From assembly GCF_004127445.1 (NCBI RefSeq), contig NZ_QEXM01000012.1, positions 62,001-126,000 on the forward strand: DNA of 64,000 nucleotides, given 5' to 3'. Made by a program: the position numbers and the translations under genes. The stretch comes from Streptomyces alfalfae. Its GTDB lineage: Bacteria; Actinomycetota; Actinomycetes; Streptomycetales; Streptomycetaceae. Shown piece by piece: positions 7,562 through 15,980 of the stretch (positions are counted from its first letter, which is position 1; the number at the start of each line of letters is the position of its first letter). Under the pieces are notes generated by a model. That model was not told the origin of the DNA, ran no database searches, and was given only the letters and a program-made list of their open reading frames with translations.

Positions 7562-8590
7562 TCAGGTGGTGGCTCTGGCCCGGCTCTCACGGGTCCAGGC
7601 CACCACCTCGTCCGCCGTCCACGTCGTGACCACCCGCTCGGCGGGCACCCCGCACTCCTCGGCCCGCGCGCACCCGATGATCTGCCAGTCCAGCTGGCCG
7701 GGGGCGTGCGCGTCGGTGTCGACCGAGAACAGGGTTCCCGCCGCCACGGCACGCCGGATGAGTCGGCGCGGCGGGTCGAGCCGCTCGGGCCTGCTGTTGA
7801 TCTCCACCGCCGTTCCGGCCTCGGCGCAGGCGGCGAAGACCTCGTCCGCGTCGAACTGCGACTCCGGCCTGCCGCGTCCGGTGACGAGCCGTCCCGTGCA
7901 ATGTCCGAGCACGTCGGCGCGGGGGTCGCCGACGGCCCGGACCATGCGGCGGGTCATCGCGGCGGCGTCCATGCGCAGTTTGGAGTGCACGGAGACGACG
8001 ACCACGTCGAGGCGGTCGAGCAGTTCGGGCTCCTGGTCGAGGGAGCCGTCGTCGAGGATGTCGCACTCGATGCCGGTGAGGAGCCGGAAGGGCGCCCAGG
8101 TCTCGTTGAGCGCGGCGACCACGTCCAGTTGCTCGCGCAGCCGCTCGGGGGAGAGGCCGCGGGCGATGGTCAGGCGCGGCGAGTGGTCGGTGAGAACCGC
8201 CCACTCATGGCCGATCGCGCGGGCCGCGAGGCCCATCTCCTCGATCGGGCTGCCGCCGTCGGACCAGTCGGAGTGCAGGTGGCAGTCGCCGCGCAGCAGC
8301 GACCGCAGCTCGCTCCCGCCCTCCGCGAGCGGGTCGCCCGCCTCGCCTTCGAGCCGCTCCAGATAGCCGGGCACCCCGCCGGCGAGCGCCTCGCGGACCA
8401 CGCCCGCGGTCTTGGGCCCGACCCCCTTGAGCTTCTCCAGGCTGCCGTCCCCGGCCCGCCGCTCGGCCTCGCCCTCGGCCAGGCCCGCGATCACGGCGGC
8501 CGCGGTGCGGAAGGCCCGTACGCGGTAGGTCGGGGCACCGCCGCGCTCCAGCAGGAAGGCGATCCGTTCCAACGCCTCCACGGGTTCCAT
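7562..8590 (-). CDS. PHP-domain metal-dependent phosphoesterase with helix-hairpin-helix N-terminus
   Basis: The ATG at 8590 (MEPVEALERIAFLLER) sits six bases from a GGAGG site and is preferred over a GTG two codons earlier that overlaps that site. Of 342 residues, about 5-80 form a helical DNA polymerase-beta-like/HhH segment (LEKLKGVGPKTAGVVREAL). The PHP domain follows from about residue 104: DCHLHSDWSDG, LTDHSPR, GIECDIL, VVVSVHSK, LGHCTGR and VDTDAHAPG supply the metal ligands. This is the HhH-PHP half of PolX-like proteins without the polymerase domain. Phosphodiester or phosphomonoester hydrolysis is expected, possibly in DNA repair. A small acidic gene is about 100 bases upstream. Confidence 0.85.
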   Translation of the reverse strand: MEPVEALERIAFLLERGGAPTYRVRAFRTAAAVIAGLAEGEAERRAGDGSLEKLKGVGPKTAGVVREALAGGVPGYLERLEGEAGDPLAEGGSELRSLLRGDCHLHSDWSDGGSPIEEMGLAARAIGHEWAVLTDHSPRLTIARGLSPERLREQLDVVAALNETWAPFRLLTGIECDILDDGSLDQEPELLDRLDVVVVSVHSKLRMDAAAMTRRMVRAVGDPRADVLGHCTGRLVTGRGRPESQFDADEVFAACAEAGTAVEINSRPERLDPPRRLIRRAVAAGTLFSVDTDAHAPGQLDWQIIGCARAEECGVPAERVVTTWTADEVVAWTRESRARATT

Positions 8591-8691
8591 CGGCACCTCC
8601 GGCCACCGGTGACGCCGGCGGCGTACGCGTCCTCACAGCTTCGCCGACGGAGCGCCGCGCGGCACGGCGGGCGGGCGCCGGGGGTGAGGCG

Positions 8692-8943
8692 TCAGCCGGT
8701 GGGCTCCTGCGCGTCGGGGTCCTCCTCGACGCCCGTCCCGCCGGAGTCGGTGGCGCCGCGCCGGCCGGTGCCGCCCTCGTCCGTCTGGGGGACGTCCTTC
8801 CCCGAGCGCTCCTCGCCGTCCGCGTCGGCCGCCGCCACGTCCATGTCCAGGGGGTCGCTCTCACCCGTGTACTGCTGGTCCGGCAGGTCCCTGGGGATGG
8901 GCTGGCCGTTCTCGCCGGGGGATGCGGGGTTGCGCTCGACCAT
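8692..8943 (-). CDS. Small acidic, probably disordered protein with SigB-type promoter
   Basis: This 83-residue protein (MVERNPASPGENGQPIPRD...) is rich in Asp, Glu, Gly and Pro, has no cysteine and no predicted hydrophobic core, and is likely unstructured. No domain is recognised. A GGAG-like site lies upstream of the ATG, and GTGT-N15-GGGTAC, a close match to the Streptomyces SigB-family promoter pattern, sits 60-85 bases upstream. The next gene upstream encodes a SigB/SigF-type sigma factor, so this is probably a general-stress gene read by that or a related sigma. Similar small hydrophilic proteins are common in stress regulons, but its action is unknown. Confidence 0.6.
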   Translation of the reverse strand: MVERNPASPGENGQPIPRDLPDQQYTGESDPLDMDVAAADADGEERSGKDVPQTDEGGTGRRGATDSGGTGVEEDPDAQEPTG

Positions 8944-9001
8944 GGCTGTTCTTCTCCGTTCCTAGGTGGTGCTGTGTGGCGTGTGCCGTGTGAAGGCGCA
9001 G

Positions 9002-9026
9002 GTACCCGCCGCCGCCGTGTCGACAC
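9002..9026 (-). promoter_or_regulatory. Candidate SigB/SigF-type promoter
   Basis: Read on the minus strand, GTGT is followed after 15 bases by GGGTAC. This fits the GNNT-N14-16-GGGTAC/T pattern recalled for the Streptomyces SigB family. It points at the 83-residue acidic protein gene, giving a leader of roughly 50 bases. Confidence 0.6.
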
Positions 9027-9063
9027 AACGGGGCGGCTGCCCGCTGCCCGCCGTCCGCGGGGG

Positions 9064-9912
9064 TCAGGCCGCCTTCGGCTGTCCGGCGTCGTCGTGGCCG
9101 GGGTCGGCCTCGGCGCGCACGCGGGCGCAGCTTCGGCTGATCAGGCGCGAGACGTGCATCTGGGAGATGCCGAGCTCCTCGGCGATCCGGCTCTGCGTCA
9201 TGTCCTCGAAGTAGCGCAGGTACAGGATGGTGCGCTCGCGCTCGGGGAGCCGGCGCAGGCCCGCCTTGGCCGCCTCGCGGTCGTTGACGTGGTCGTACGC
9301 GGGGTCGGGCGCGCCCAGGGTGTCGGCGAGGCTGAAGCCGTCGGGTTCGGCGGAGGAGACCTCGGCGTCGAGCGAGAGGGCGCTGTAGCCCTCCATGGCC
9401 TCCATGCCGTCGCGGACCTCGGCCTCGGTCAGTCCCGCCTGGCGGCCGATCTCCGCGAGGGTGGGCTCGTGGCCGCTGCCGCCCGGCTGGTCGAGGAGTT
9501 CACGGCGGGCCGCGCGGACCTTGTTGCGCAGTTCCTGGACGCGCCGGGGGACCCGCACGTCCCACATGCGGTCGCGGAAGTGGCGGCGCAGTTCACCGGT
9601 GATGGTGGGCACGGCGTAGCTCTCGAACGCGCCGCGGCCCGGCTCGTACCGGTTGACGGCCTTCACCAGGCCCATGGCGGCGACCTGCTGGAGGTCTTCG
9701 AGGCTCTCGCCCTTGTTGCGGAAGCGCCCGGCGATCCGGTGCGCCATGGGCAGCCACGCCTCGACGATCTCCGCGCAGAGCGCCTCGCGTTCGGGGCCGC
9801 TCCCGAGAGAGGCCAGGCGGGCGAATTCCACCGCCGTGTCGGGAGCGTCGCTGTGAGAGTGCCGGTTCGCCGCGCGACGACGTTCGGAGTATTCGGTGAG
9901 ATCAGTCAGCAT
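9064..9912 (-). CDS. SigB/SigF/SigG-family RNA polymerase sigma factor
   Basis: The 282-residue protein has the full group 3 sigma-70 layout. Region 2 is near residues 60-125 (LEDLQQVAAMGLVKAVNRYE, FESYAVPTITGELRRHFRD), with the -10 recognition helix after it. Region 3 is near 130-190. Region 4 is near 215-270 (LPERERTILYLRYFEDMTQS, RIAEELGISQMHVSRL). This matches the stress and differentiation sigmas SigB, SigF and SigH of Streptomyces, which direct core polymerase to GNNT/GGGTAC promoters. Such sigmas are usually held by anti-sigma kinases, but none is encoded beside it, so control would be from elsewhere or transcriptional. The first 40 residues are a divergent hydrophilic extension. Which paralogue it is cannot be decided here. 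Confidence 0.92.
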   Translation of the reverse strand: MLTDLTEYSERRRAANRHSHSDAPDTAVEFARLASLGSGPEREALCAEIVEAWLPMAHRIAGRFRNKGESLEDLQQVAAMGLVKAVNRYEPGRGAFESYAVPTITGELRRHFRDRMWDVRVPRRVQELRNKVRAARRELLDQPGGSGHEPTLAEIGRQAGLTEAEVRDGMEAMEGYSALSLDAEVSSAEPDGFSLADTLGAPDPAYDHVNDREAAKAGLRRLPERERTILYLRYFEDMTQSRIAEELGISQMHVSRLISRSCARVRAEADPGHDDAGQPKAA

Positions 9913-10317
9913 GAGGAAAAACGCCTCTCGACGGTGCCGTCAAACAAGTGACCGCGAGAAACGGGGCGCCCCAGCAGCAGGCATCCACCAGGAGCTGAAC
10001 ACACCGCTCCCCGCGAACGCGCCTCCGGTCCGAAGCACGTCATTCGCCTGCCCTTCGATTCCGGAACCAAACAGCTGCCTTCCCGAAGAGCTCGAACGCG
10101 TGCTGACGAGCCGTCGAATGACGGTCTGGTGTTCGCCGCATACTCCGTTCGGGGGGCGCATCGCATAGGTGGGGGCATACGGGGCACACGCGGCCCGGGG
10201 TGCGAACGCGTCGGAACGGCCTTCGGACGCCTTCCTCACCGGTCGGCCGCATTGGGGTGCGGCCGGCCGGCCTCCTCGCTCCTTCTCCCCTGCCGGTCCC
10301 GCCGCACGGCGGCCGGC
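9913..10317. other. 405-base non-coding region between sigma factor and HAD genes
   Basis: No convincing gene is present; all frames lack a ribosome binding site with codon bias. On the minus strand, GTTT at 10072-10069 followed after 15 bases by GGGCAG (10053-10048) weakly resembles a SigB-type promoter and could autoregulate the sigma gene. An 8-bp hairpin (CGGCCGCA / TGCGGCCG, 10244-10265) may end transcription of the HAD gene. Confidence 0.4.
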
Positions 10318-10983
10318 TCACTCCTCGCCCGCGAGGACCTCGCCGTCGAGGTGCGCCAGCATGTCGGCGGGGTCGGCGTACACCGCGGTGGCGCCCGCCG
10401 CCTCCAGGTCATCGCGCGGGATGCCGCCCGACAGCAGGGCGACGGCGCGGACGCCCGCCTTGGTGGCCGCCTTCATGTCCCACACGGAGTCGCCGACGAA
10501 CAGCGCGTCATCGGCGTCGCACCCCGCGATGTCGAGGGCGTGCAGGACCGGGTCGGGGGCGGGCTTGCCCGACGCCACGTCGTCGGCGCTCGCCACGCCC
10601 GCGATGACGTCGTCGGCGTCGATGGCCCTGCGCAGCGCGTCCAGCTCGAAACCGCCCGCCGAGGTGGCGAGGACGATGCGCCGGCCGCGCTCGTGCAGGG
10701 CGTACAGCAGATCGCGTGCGCCGTTCAGCGCCGCGAGGCGGTTGAAGTACGTGCCGTACAGGGCGCTGTGTGCGGCGCTGATGTCCTCGTCGCCGCCGCT
10801 GTCGCGGTCCTCTCCGAGGCAGTGGGCGACGAGGTCGGCCGAGCCGAGGCCGATGGCGCGGTGGATGTCGCGCATCGCCACCGTGTGGCCCGCCTGCCGG
10901 AACGCCTCCCACCAGGCGACGACGTGCAGGTGGTTGGTGTCGGTGAGGGTTCCGTCGACGTCGAAGAGCGCCGCACGCGCCAT
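10318..10983 (-). CDS. HAD-superfamily hydrolase (phosphatase, beta-phosphoglucomutase-like)
   Basis: The 221-residue protein has all four haloacid dehalogenase motifs: FDVDGTLTDTNHLH (I, nucleophile Asp near residue 8), LATSAGGF (II), a lysine in GKPAPDP (III) and FVGDSVWDMKAATKAG (IV). The helical cap between motifs I and II (about residues 15-85) places it in subfamily I with phosphoglycolate phosphatases and beta-phosphoglucomutases. The reaction is hydrolysis or transfer of a small phosphate ester in the cytoplasm; the substrate is unknown. The ATG is three bases from the stop of the upstream 68-residue gene, so the two are probably cotranscribed. Confidence 0.88.
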   Translation of the reverse strand: MARAALFDVDGTLTDTNHLHVVAWWEAFRQAGHTVAMRDIHRAIGLGSADLVAHCLGEDRDSGGDEDISAAHSALYGTYFNRLAALNGARDLLYALHERGRRIVLATSAGGFELDALRRAIDADDVIAGVASADDVASGKPAPDPVLHALDIAGCDADDALFVGDSVWDMKAATKAGVRAVALLSGGIPRDDLEAAGATAVYADPADMLAHLDGEVLAGEE

Positions 10984-10986
10984 GGT

Positions 10987-11193
10987 TCAGGCCTTTCCGC
11001 GCTTGGTGTCCCGGTGGATGTCTTCCTGCGCCGTGGGGCTGGGGGTCAGGGTGTCGCCCGCCTCGCCGTCGTCGGTGTCGCGCCGGTCGTCGGGAAGGCG
11101 AGTCTCCGCGGACTCGACTTCGTCGAATACCTCTTCGGCGGCTGTTTCGGCGTGCTGGTCATTCCTGCTCTCGTGGTTCCGCTTGTCGTTCAT
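10987..11193 (-). CDS. Small charged hypothetical protein
   Basis: This 68-residue, very hydrophilic protein (MNDKRNHESRNDQHAETAAEE...) is dense in Asp, Glu, Arg and Lys, has no aromatic core and is probably disordered. A GAGAGGAC ribosome binding site precedes the ATG, and the gene is immediately followed by the HAD phosphatase gene. No family was recognised. Its composition resembles the 83-residue acidic protein at 8692-8943, so a stress or osmotic role is possible but not shown. Confidence 0.5.
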   Translation of the reverse strand: MNDKRNHESRNDQHAETAAEEVFDEVESAETRLPDDRRDTDDGEAGDTLTPSPTAQEDIHRDTKRGKA

Positions 11194-11251
11194 GAAAGTC
11201 CGTCCTCTCTTGAATTCCGCAACACAGTGACGCGGTGTCGGGCGGGGTGCT

Positions 11252-12493
11252 TCAGTGCGTTTCCGCGATGACGAAACCGCTGCGCGGCTTGGTGGGCATT
11301 CGGTTCAAGGGAATGCGCAGATCCTGGTCCGGAACGCGGTAGTCCAGCCGTGCGAGGCGCGGCAGCAGGGTGCTCAGGACCGCGAGCGTGACGTCCTCGC
11401 CCGGGCAGCGGTGGCCCTGCGAGGCCTCGCCGCCGCCCTGCGGCACGAGTTCGTCGCGCCCCGGCTCCCGGCCCACGAACCGCTCGGGGTCGAAGGTGTA
11501 CGGGGACTCCCACAGGGCGGGGTCGTGGTTCTGCCCGTACAGGTCGAGGAGGACCAGGGCGCCCTCGGGGATGTGCTCGCCGTGCCACTCGACGTCGCGC
11601 GGGGCGAGGCCCGCGACGAACGGCGCGAACGGGTAGAAGCGCCGCACCTCGTGGGCGAACGCGCGGGCGTAGTCCTCGCCGCCCGTGGCCAGGCGCTGCC
11701 GCAGCGCGGGGTTCCGGTGCAAGGCGTGGGCGCCGAACACCGTGTACCAGGTGACGGCCACCGTGGGCCGGATGATGTTCAGGATCTCCACGGCGGCGGT
11801 ACGGGGGTCGAGGAGTTCGCCGTCGGCGTCCCGGTGGACGGCCACGGCCTCCACGGCGGTGACCGGAGGGCCGCCCTGGCCGGTGGTCTTGCCACTGGCC
11901 GACCTGACGTCCTCGACGAGCCGGGCGAGGCGCTCCTCCTGGCGCTGCCGGGCGCGGCGGGCCCGCCAGTGCCGCGGGCCCGCCGTGGCGAAGCCGTCGA
12001 CCATGGCGGTCAGGTCCCGCGCCGTCATGCGCGCGTCGGCGCCGGGCCCGTCGGTGAACGGGACGCCGGCCCAGCCGCAGACGGCCCGCGTGATCAGGAC
12101 GCTCACCTCGTCGAAGAGCGTCACCCGCGGCCGGTCGGACCACTCCTTGCAGGAGCGTTCCCACTCGTCGGCGACGCGGTCCGCCAATGCGGTGACGCCC
12201 GCGGTGTCCTTGAGCACCTTGAGGAACAGTTCCTTGCGTTTACGGTGCTCCGCCCCGTCCAGGGTGTGCACCGCTCCCTTGCCGAAAAGGGTGCTCAGCA
12301 CGGGCTCGGGCAGGGCCGTGCGGCGGCGCACATGGTCCTCGTCGTAGAAGAACCCGACGGCCGCCGGGCCGCGCAACGCGATGGCGGGCTTGCCCATCAG
12401 CCGGGTGCGGACCGCGCCGGGACCCGTGCGGCGGCTCAGGTCGGGGAGCCACGCGTAGCCCCGTGCGAGCAGCGGAAGGGTGTTGTCCAGCAT
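11252..12493 (-). CDS. CYP152-family cytochrome P450 (fatty-acid peroxygenase/decarboxylase type)
   Basis: The 413-residue protein aligns by eye along its length with P450-BSbeta (CYP152A1) of Bacillus. The heme ligand is Cys363 (QGHRCPGED). Arg242-Pro243 (IIRPTVAVTWY) are the family's carboxylate-binding pair, replacing the usual I-helix Thr. GPRHWRARRARQRQEE and VRRFYPFAPF are also conserved. CYP152 enzymes use hydrogen peroxide to hydroxylate or decarboxylate free fatty acids, so no redox partner is needed and none is encoded nearby. The residue matching BSbeta Gln85 is His76, as in the alkene-forming OleT. A strong AGGAGG site precedes the ATG. It is divergent from the SARP regulator. Confidence 0.9.
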   Translation of the reverse strand: MLDNTLPLLARGYAWLPDLSRRTGPGAVRTRLMGKPAIALRGPAAVGFFYDEDHVRRRTALPEPVLSTLFGKGAVHTLDGAEHRKRKELFLKVLKDTAGVTALADRVADEWERSCKEWSDRPRVTLFDEVSVLITRAVCGWAGVPFTDGPGADARMTARDLTAMVDGFATAGPRHWRARRARQRQEERLARLVEDVRSASGKTTGQGGPPVTAVEAVAVHRDADGELLDPRTAAVEILNIIRPTVAVTWYTVFGAHALHRNPALRQRLATGGEDYARAFAHEVRRFYPFAPFVAGLAPRDVEWHGEHIPEGALVLLDLYGQNHDPALWESPYTFDPERFVGREPGRDELVPQGGGEASQGHRCPGEDVTLAVLSTLLPRLARLDYRVPDQDLRIPLNRMPTKPRSGFVIAETH

Positions 12494-12615
12494 GAAGGTC
12501 CTCCTGGTGAGACGTGCGCAGACCGGGACGCGGACGGGCGGTGGCGCCTCTCAGAATCCTGACGGAACCGGGACGCCCGTGCATGTCACCGGCCCCGGGC
12601 TCGGACCGGTCCGGC

Positions 12616-12633
12616 CGTGATCAAACGATCACG
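12616..12633. promoter_or_regulatory. Inverted repeat between P450 and SARP regulator
   Basis: CGTGATC and GATCACG are separated by AAAC, a perfect 7-bp inverted repeat. It lies about 125 bases from each divergent start and is a candidate operator for either gene. Confidence 0.4.
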
Positions 12634-12743
12634 ACGATCGGGTGCCCCGAGCCGTCGCGCTGAACCCGGGCGGGCGGCAGCGGGCGGCCCCGGAGGCCTG
12701 GCGGGGAAGCGTCGGCGCGGCGGGGAGGGACCTACGGCTCGGC

Positions 12744-12771
12744 TAATCTGGATCTTTTACCGCACAAGGAG
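12744..12771 (+). promoter_or_regulatory. Possible -10 element and ribosome binding site of the SARP regulator
   Basis: TAATCT (12744-12749) resembles a -10 hexamer but would leave only about 25 bases of leader. AAGGAG (12766-12771) is a clear ribosome binding site eight bases before the GTG start and fixes that start. Confidence 0.45.
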
Positions 12772-12779
12772 TTACACCG

Positions 12780-15587
12780 GTGGAGTTTCGGCTGCTCGGA
12801 GCGGTTTCCGTCGCCACAGAAGTCGGGGTGCTGCCGTTGGGCCCCGCCAAGCGGCGGAGCCTACTCGCCGCCCTGTTGCTGCGGCCCAACCATCCGGTTC
12901 CGGTCGACCGGCTGACGGCGGCGCTGTGGGACCACGAGCCGCCCCTGCGCTCCCGCGGTGTCATCCAGGGGCATGTGTCGCGGCTTCGGGTCCTGCTGGG
13001 CGGCGCCGACGCCGAGATGTTCGGGGTCGAACTGGTCACCCAGGGCACGGCGTACGTCCTGCGGATGCCGGAGTCGCTGCTCGACGCCCACCGCTTCGAG
13101 GAACTGGTGACCCTGGCGCGCGGCCAGCGGGCGCCCGCCGACGCCGTGGCCATGTACCAGGAGGCCCTCGCGCTGTGGCAGGGACCCGCGCTGACCGGCG
13201 CCTATCCGAGCCAGCCCCTGCAGGCCGCGGCCCAGGCCCTTGAGGAGTTGCGCCTGGCGTCCGTGGAGTCGCTGGCGGGCGCCTGGTCGCGGATGGGCGA
13301 GCACTCCAGGGCCGCCGCCGTGCTGCGCGCCGAGGCCGGCGCCCACCCGCTGCGCGAATCGCTGTCCGCCGCGCTGATGCGGGCGCTCCAGCGGGCGGGG
13401 CGCCGTACCGAGGCCCTCGACTGGTTCCACCGCACCCGGCGGCTCCTCGCCGACGAGCTGGGGGTCGACCCCGGCAGGGAGCTGGCCGACGCCTACGCGC
13501 TCGCGCTGCGCGGGGCCGACGAGAGCGAGGAGGGGGAGTTCGGCGCCGACCGCGCGGCGTGGCACGCGGGGGGCCCTTCGCGGATCTCCGGGCGGGCCGC
13601 CGTCGCGGTCGCCTCTCCCCCCGTCGCGGCAGCGGCCGTTCCCGCGCCCCTCGCCGTGGCGACGCGGCTTCCGGCCGCGATCGACCTGCTGCCGCGCATG
13701 CCGCGCGGCTTCCACGGGCGGGCCGCCGAGCTCACCGCCCTGTCCCGCGCCGCCGCGGGCGAGGCTCCCGTCTGCCTGGTCACGGGGCCCGCGGGCGTGG
13801 GCAAGACGGCGCTCGTGACGCACTGGGCGCACCGCCACCGCGATCAGTTCCCCGGCGGACTGCTCTACGCCGACCTGCGCGGCTTCAGCGACACCGGGGA
13901 GCCGGCGCTCCTGGAGGTGCTGCGCGAGTTCCTGCTCGGCCTCGGGGTCGCGCCGCGCCGGATACCGGAGTCGGCGAGCGCCGCGTCCGCGCTGTTCAGG
14001 TCCCTGTGCGCCGAGCGCCAGCTCCTCGTCGTCCTCGACAACGCGCGCGCCTCGGAGCAGGTGCGGGAGCTGCTGCCGGGCGGGGCCCGCTGCGTCACCG
14101 TCGTCACGAGCCGCTACCGGCTGCGCGGCCTGATCGCCTCCGACGCGGCCCGCCCCGTGCCCGTCGACGTGCTGGAGCCCGAGGACAGCGCCGCCCTCCT
14201 GGCCGCCGTGCTCGGCACGGAACGGGTCCTCGCCGAGGAGGTCGCGGCGCGGCGCCTGGCGGAACTGTGCGGCGGTCTGCCGCTCGCGCTGCGGGTGGCC
14301 GCGGCCCGGCTCGCGGACCAGCCGGGGTCGTCGCTCGGCGCGATGGGCGAGGAACTGGCCGACGAGTCGCGCAGGCTGAGCCTGCTCGACGTGGAGGACA
14401 CGGGGGTGCGCGCCGCGCTGCGGCTGACCGTGCGCCGGCTGCCCGCGAGCGCCGCGCATCAGTTCGCCCACCTCGGCCGCCATCCGGGCAGATACGTCGA
14501 CCGGTACATGGCGGCGGCCCTCGCGGGCACCGACCCGGCCGGCGCCGAGGCCGCCCTCGACACCCTGGCCTCGGCGCATCTCGTCGTGCGGGCCGCACCG
14601 GACCGCTGGACGCTGCACGATCTCGTACGGCTGTACGCGCGCGGCCTCGACGCCGGGAGCGACGCGCTGGTGCGGGTGCTCGACCACACCGTGCTCACCG
14701 TCCTGGCGGCGGCGGACGCGGCCGAGCCCGGCGACGAGTCCTGCTTCCCGCTGCCCGCGGACTTCCACGCGCCCGAGGCGACGCGGACGTTCACCGGCCG
14801 CGAGCAGGCCATGGAGTGGTACGCGGCCGAGCGCGAGGACCTGACGCTCGCGGCGACGGCGGCGGCCGCCGCGGGACTGCACGGCAGGACGTGGCGGATC
14901 GTGCTCGGGATGTGGCCGCAGATCGTCTGGCGGGTCCGCGACGGCTGGACCCCGCCGCTCACCATGGCGCTCCAAGCCGCGCGGGCCGACGGCGACGCCC
15001 GTGCCGAGGCGCGGGTCCTCGCGCTGCTCGGCTGGGTGCTGACCGAGGAGGGCCGGCTGAGCGAGGCCCTGGTCCACCTGGAGGCCGCGCCCCCGCTCGC
15101 CGCGCGGGCGGGCGACCCCCACGGCGAGGCGACCGCGCTGATCAACCTGTCCCTCGCGCAGGCGGCGCTCGGCAGCCCGGACGAGGCGGCCGAGGGGTGC
15201 GCGCAGGCGGCCGAGCTGGCGCACGGCGTCGGCGACCGGAGCACCGAGCGCCTGGCCCTCACCCATCTGGCCCGGCACCACCTGGAGGCGGGGCAGTGGC
15301 GGGCCGCCCATGACACGGCCCGCGCCGCGCTCGCCATCGACGCCCCGGCGGACACCCCGGTCGCGGCCAGGGTGCTGCTGCTCACCGCGCTCGGCGAGGC
15401 GATGGTGGCCATGGCCGACGAGAGCGGCGGCATCTCGCATCTGGAGGCGGCGGCCCGCGAGGCGGAGGCCTGCGGCTATGACGACGGAGCCGTACGCGCC
15501 CTGGGCGCCCTGCTGCGGGTCTCCCCCGACGCGGGGCTCCAGGCCCGCCATGACGCGGCGACCGCACGGCTGACGGCCCGGACCTGA
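12780..15587 (+). CDS. Large SARP/AfsR-type regulator with NB-ARC ATPase and TPR domains
   Basis: The 935-residue protein starts at GTG (MEFRLLGAVSVATEVGVLPL) behind AAGGAG. Residues 1-95 form the OmpR-type winged helix of SARP activators (LPLGPAKRRSLLAALLLRPN). Residues 96-245 are the bacterial transcriptional activator domain. An Ala/Pro-rich linker leads to an NB-ARC ATPase (about 305-600), with Walker A GPAGVGKTALV and Walker B LLVVLDNA. TPR-like helices fill about 690-930. AfsR-type proteins bind direct repeats near -35 and activate secondary-metabolite genes after ATP binding or phosphorylation. The trans-AT cluster begins only 5.5 kb away, making it a possible activator, but no target site was identified. 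Confidence 0.9.
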   Translation: MEFRLLGAVSVATEVGVLPLGPAKRRSLLAALLLRPNHPVPVDRLTAALWDHEPPLRSRGVIQGHVSRLRVLLGGADAEMFGVELVTQGTAYVLRMPESLLDAHRFEELVTLARGQRAPADAVAMYQEALALWQGPALTGAYPSQPLQAAAQALEELRLASVESLAGAWSRMGEHSRAAAVLRAEAGAHPLRESLSAALMRALQRAGRRTEALDWFHRTRRLLADELGVDPGRELADAYALALRGADESEEGEFGADRAAWHAGGPSRISGRAAVAVASPPVAAAAVPAPLAVATRLPAAIDLLPRMPRGFHGRAAELTALSRAAAGEAPVCLVTGPAGVGKTALVTHWAHRHRDQFPGGLLYADLRGFSDTGEPALLEVLREFLLGLGVAPRRIPESASAASALFRSLCAERQLLVVLDNARASEQVRELLPGGARCVTVVTSRYRLRGLIASDAARPVPVDVLEPEDSAALLAAVLGTERVLAEEVAARRLAELCGGLPLALRVAAARLADQPGSSLGAMGEELADESRRLSLLDVEDTGVRAALRLTVRRLPASAAHQFAHLGRHPGRYVDRYMAAALAGTDPAGAEAALDTLASAHLVVRAAPDRWTLHDLVRLYARGLDAGSDALVRVLDHTVLTVLAAADAAEPGDESCFPLPADFHAPEATRTFTGREQAMEWYAAEREDLTLAATAAAAAGLHGRTWRIVLGMWPQIVWRVRDGWTPPLTMALQAARADGDARAEARVLALLGWVLTEEGRLSEALVHLEAAPPLAARAGDPHGEATALINLSLAQAALGSPDEAAEGCAQAAELAHGVGDRSTERLALTHLARHHLEAGQWRAAHDTARAALAIDAPADTPVAARVLLLTALGEAMVAMADESGGISHLEAAAREAEACGYDDGAVRALGALLRVSPDAGLQARHDAATARLTART

Positions 15588-15648
15588 GCCGGCCCGGACG
15601 CCGGGGACCCCCGACCGCGCGGCCGGGTCGGTCTCCCGTCGTGCGGGT

Positions 15649-15912
15649 TCAGTCCCCCGTGGTGCGGGCCGTGTGCTCCGCGAGCCGACGGCGTACCTCG
15701 CGGGTCTCGTCCGCGAGCTCACGGGCCCGCTCCTCGGCGCGGTCCGCGCGGGCGTTGATGCGGGCGATGTCCTCCTCGATGACCCGCATCGCCAGCTCGG
15801 CCGCGGCGTCCGCGTCCTGCGGGGGAAGGTCGTCGGGCAGGGCCTCCAGCGCGCCGCGGACGGCGGGGATGCCGCCACGCTCGTGGATGTCTTTCCAGAA
15901 CTCGTGGTCCAT
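15649..15912 (-). CDS. Small coiled-coil hypothetical protein
   Basis: This 87-residue protein starts MDHEFWKDIHERGG. Residues 35-82 form a long charged helix with heptad-like spacing (MRVIEEDIARINARADRAEE), likely a coiled coil. There are no cysteines and no membrane segment. It lies 68 bases downstream of another small minus-strand gene and is convergent with the SARP regulator. No family recognised; an oligomerising or partner-binding role is all that can be inferred. Confidence 0.5.
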   Translation of the reverse strand: MDHEFWKDIHERGGIPAVRGALEALPDDLPPQDADAAAELAMRVIEEDIARINARADRAEERARELADETREVRRRLAEHTARTTGD

Positions 15913-15980
15913 CCCGCCATCCTGGCCGATCCCCCGCGCGCGGCGCGAGGCGCCCGTGCCGCCGGGAGGCGCGCCCGCGG

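Noticed and set aside
15601..15635. Terminator after the SARP gene (CCGACC / GGTCGG)
   Set aside because: The stem is only 6 bp with a 9-base loop, too weak to call.
12861..15920. 1019-codon minus-strand frame opposite the SARP regulator
   Set aside because: It is an antisense shadow with no domains; the plus strand has SARP, NB-ARC and TPR features.
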